Source of the DNA: Elusimicrobiota bacterium
GTDB lineage: Bacteria > Elusimicrobiota > Elusimicrobia > UBA1565 > UBA9628
DNA length: 5,655 bases
Direction: 5' to 3'
Assembly: GCA_028717525.1 (NCBI GenBank)
Contig: JAQUNT010000085.1
Coordinates: forward strand, 1-5,655
This document shows, in pieces, positions 5,616-5,655 of this stretch; positions within the stretch are counted from its first letter, which is position 1; each line of letters starts with the position of its first letter. The position numbers and the translations under genes were made by a program. Under the pieces are notes generated by a model. The model saw only the letters and a program-made list of their open reading frames with translations, made no database searches and was not told the DNA's origin.

Positions 5616-5655
5616 GCGCTTGACCTCTCTGCCGAGCCGGCTGGCCGGCGCGCGC

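Overview
This is a GC-rich bacterial chromosomal window with six supportable protein genes, one of them cut by the left edge. The organism is probably an anaerobic or facultative bacterium, because the left end holds a ferredoxin-linked 2-oxoacid oxidoreductase operon. It carries an FtsA-type divisome protein, and one large protein has a Sec-type signal peptide. The style of the large protein (signal peptide, long Ala/Pro/Gly-rich linker, propeller-like region, AAA+ domain) and the VorB-type enzyme suggest a deep-branching phylum such as Elusimicrobiota. That placement is an impression from the sequence, not a demonstrated assignment. No rRNA, tRNA, CRISPR array, transposase or integrase gene is visible.

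Layout from left to right. (1) Minus strand 818 to 1: a small two-cluster ferredoxin followed by vorB, the alpha subunit of a 2-oxoacid:ferredoxin oxidoreductase. They are almost contiguous, and the stop codon of the first is part of the ribosome binding site of the second. The beta and gamma subunits are expected beyond the left edge. (2) 819 to 1018: a divergent intergenic region with an AT-rich core and nested inverted repeats. (3) Plus strand 1019 to 1348: a single-domain rhodanese with an unusual active-site loop. (4) 1349 to 1513: a convergent gap with a repeated structured element (copy A) and a very strong GC hairpin. (5) Minus strand 1744 to 1514: a small helical hypothetical protein of 76 aa. 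(6) About 1757 to 1836: the second copy (B) of the structured element. (7) Minus strand 4271 to 1863: an 802-aa protein with a predicted signal peptide, a low-complexity linker, a beta-propeller-like region and a C-terminal AAA+ ATPase domain. (8) Minus strand 5615 to 4374: ftsA. The gene downstream of ftsA is the AAA+ protein, not ftsZ.

The ferredoxin and VorB work together: VorB forms part of the thiamine-diphosphate enzyme that oxidatively decarboxylates 2-oxoacids, and the ferredoxin subunit takes the electrons. FtsA and the AAA+ protein are codirectional and 102 bp apart, so they may be co-transcribed, but no functional link can be shown from the sequence.

The two observations most worth following up are the paired roughly 80-bp elements and the 802-aa protein. 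The elements have a conserved core, one compensatory base-pair change and a GNRA-capped terminator-like hairpin, and each sits 3' of a minus-strand gene. The 802-aa protein puts an export signal on a protein that ends in an apparently intact ATPase.
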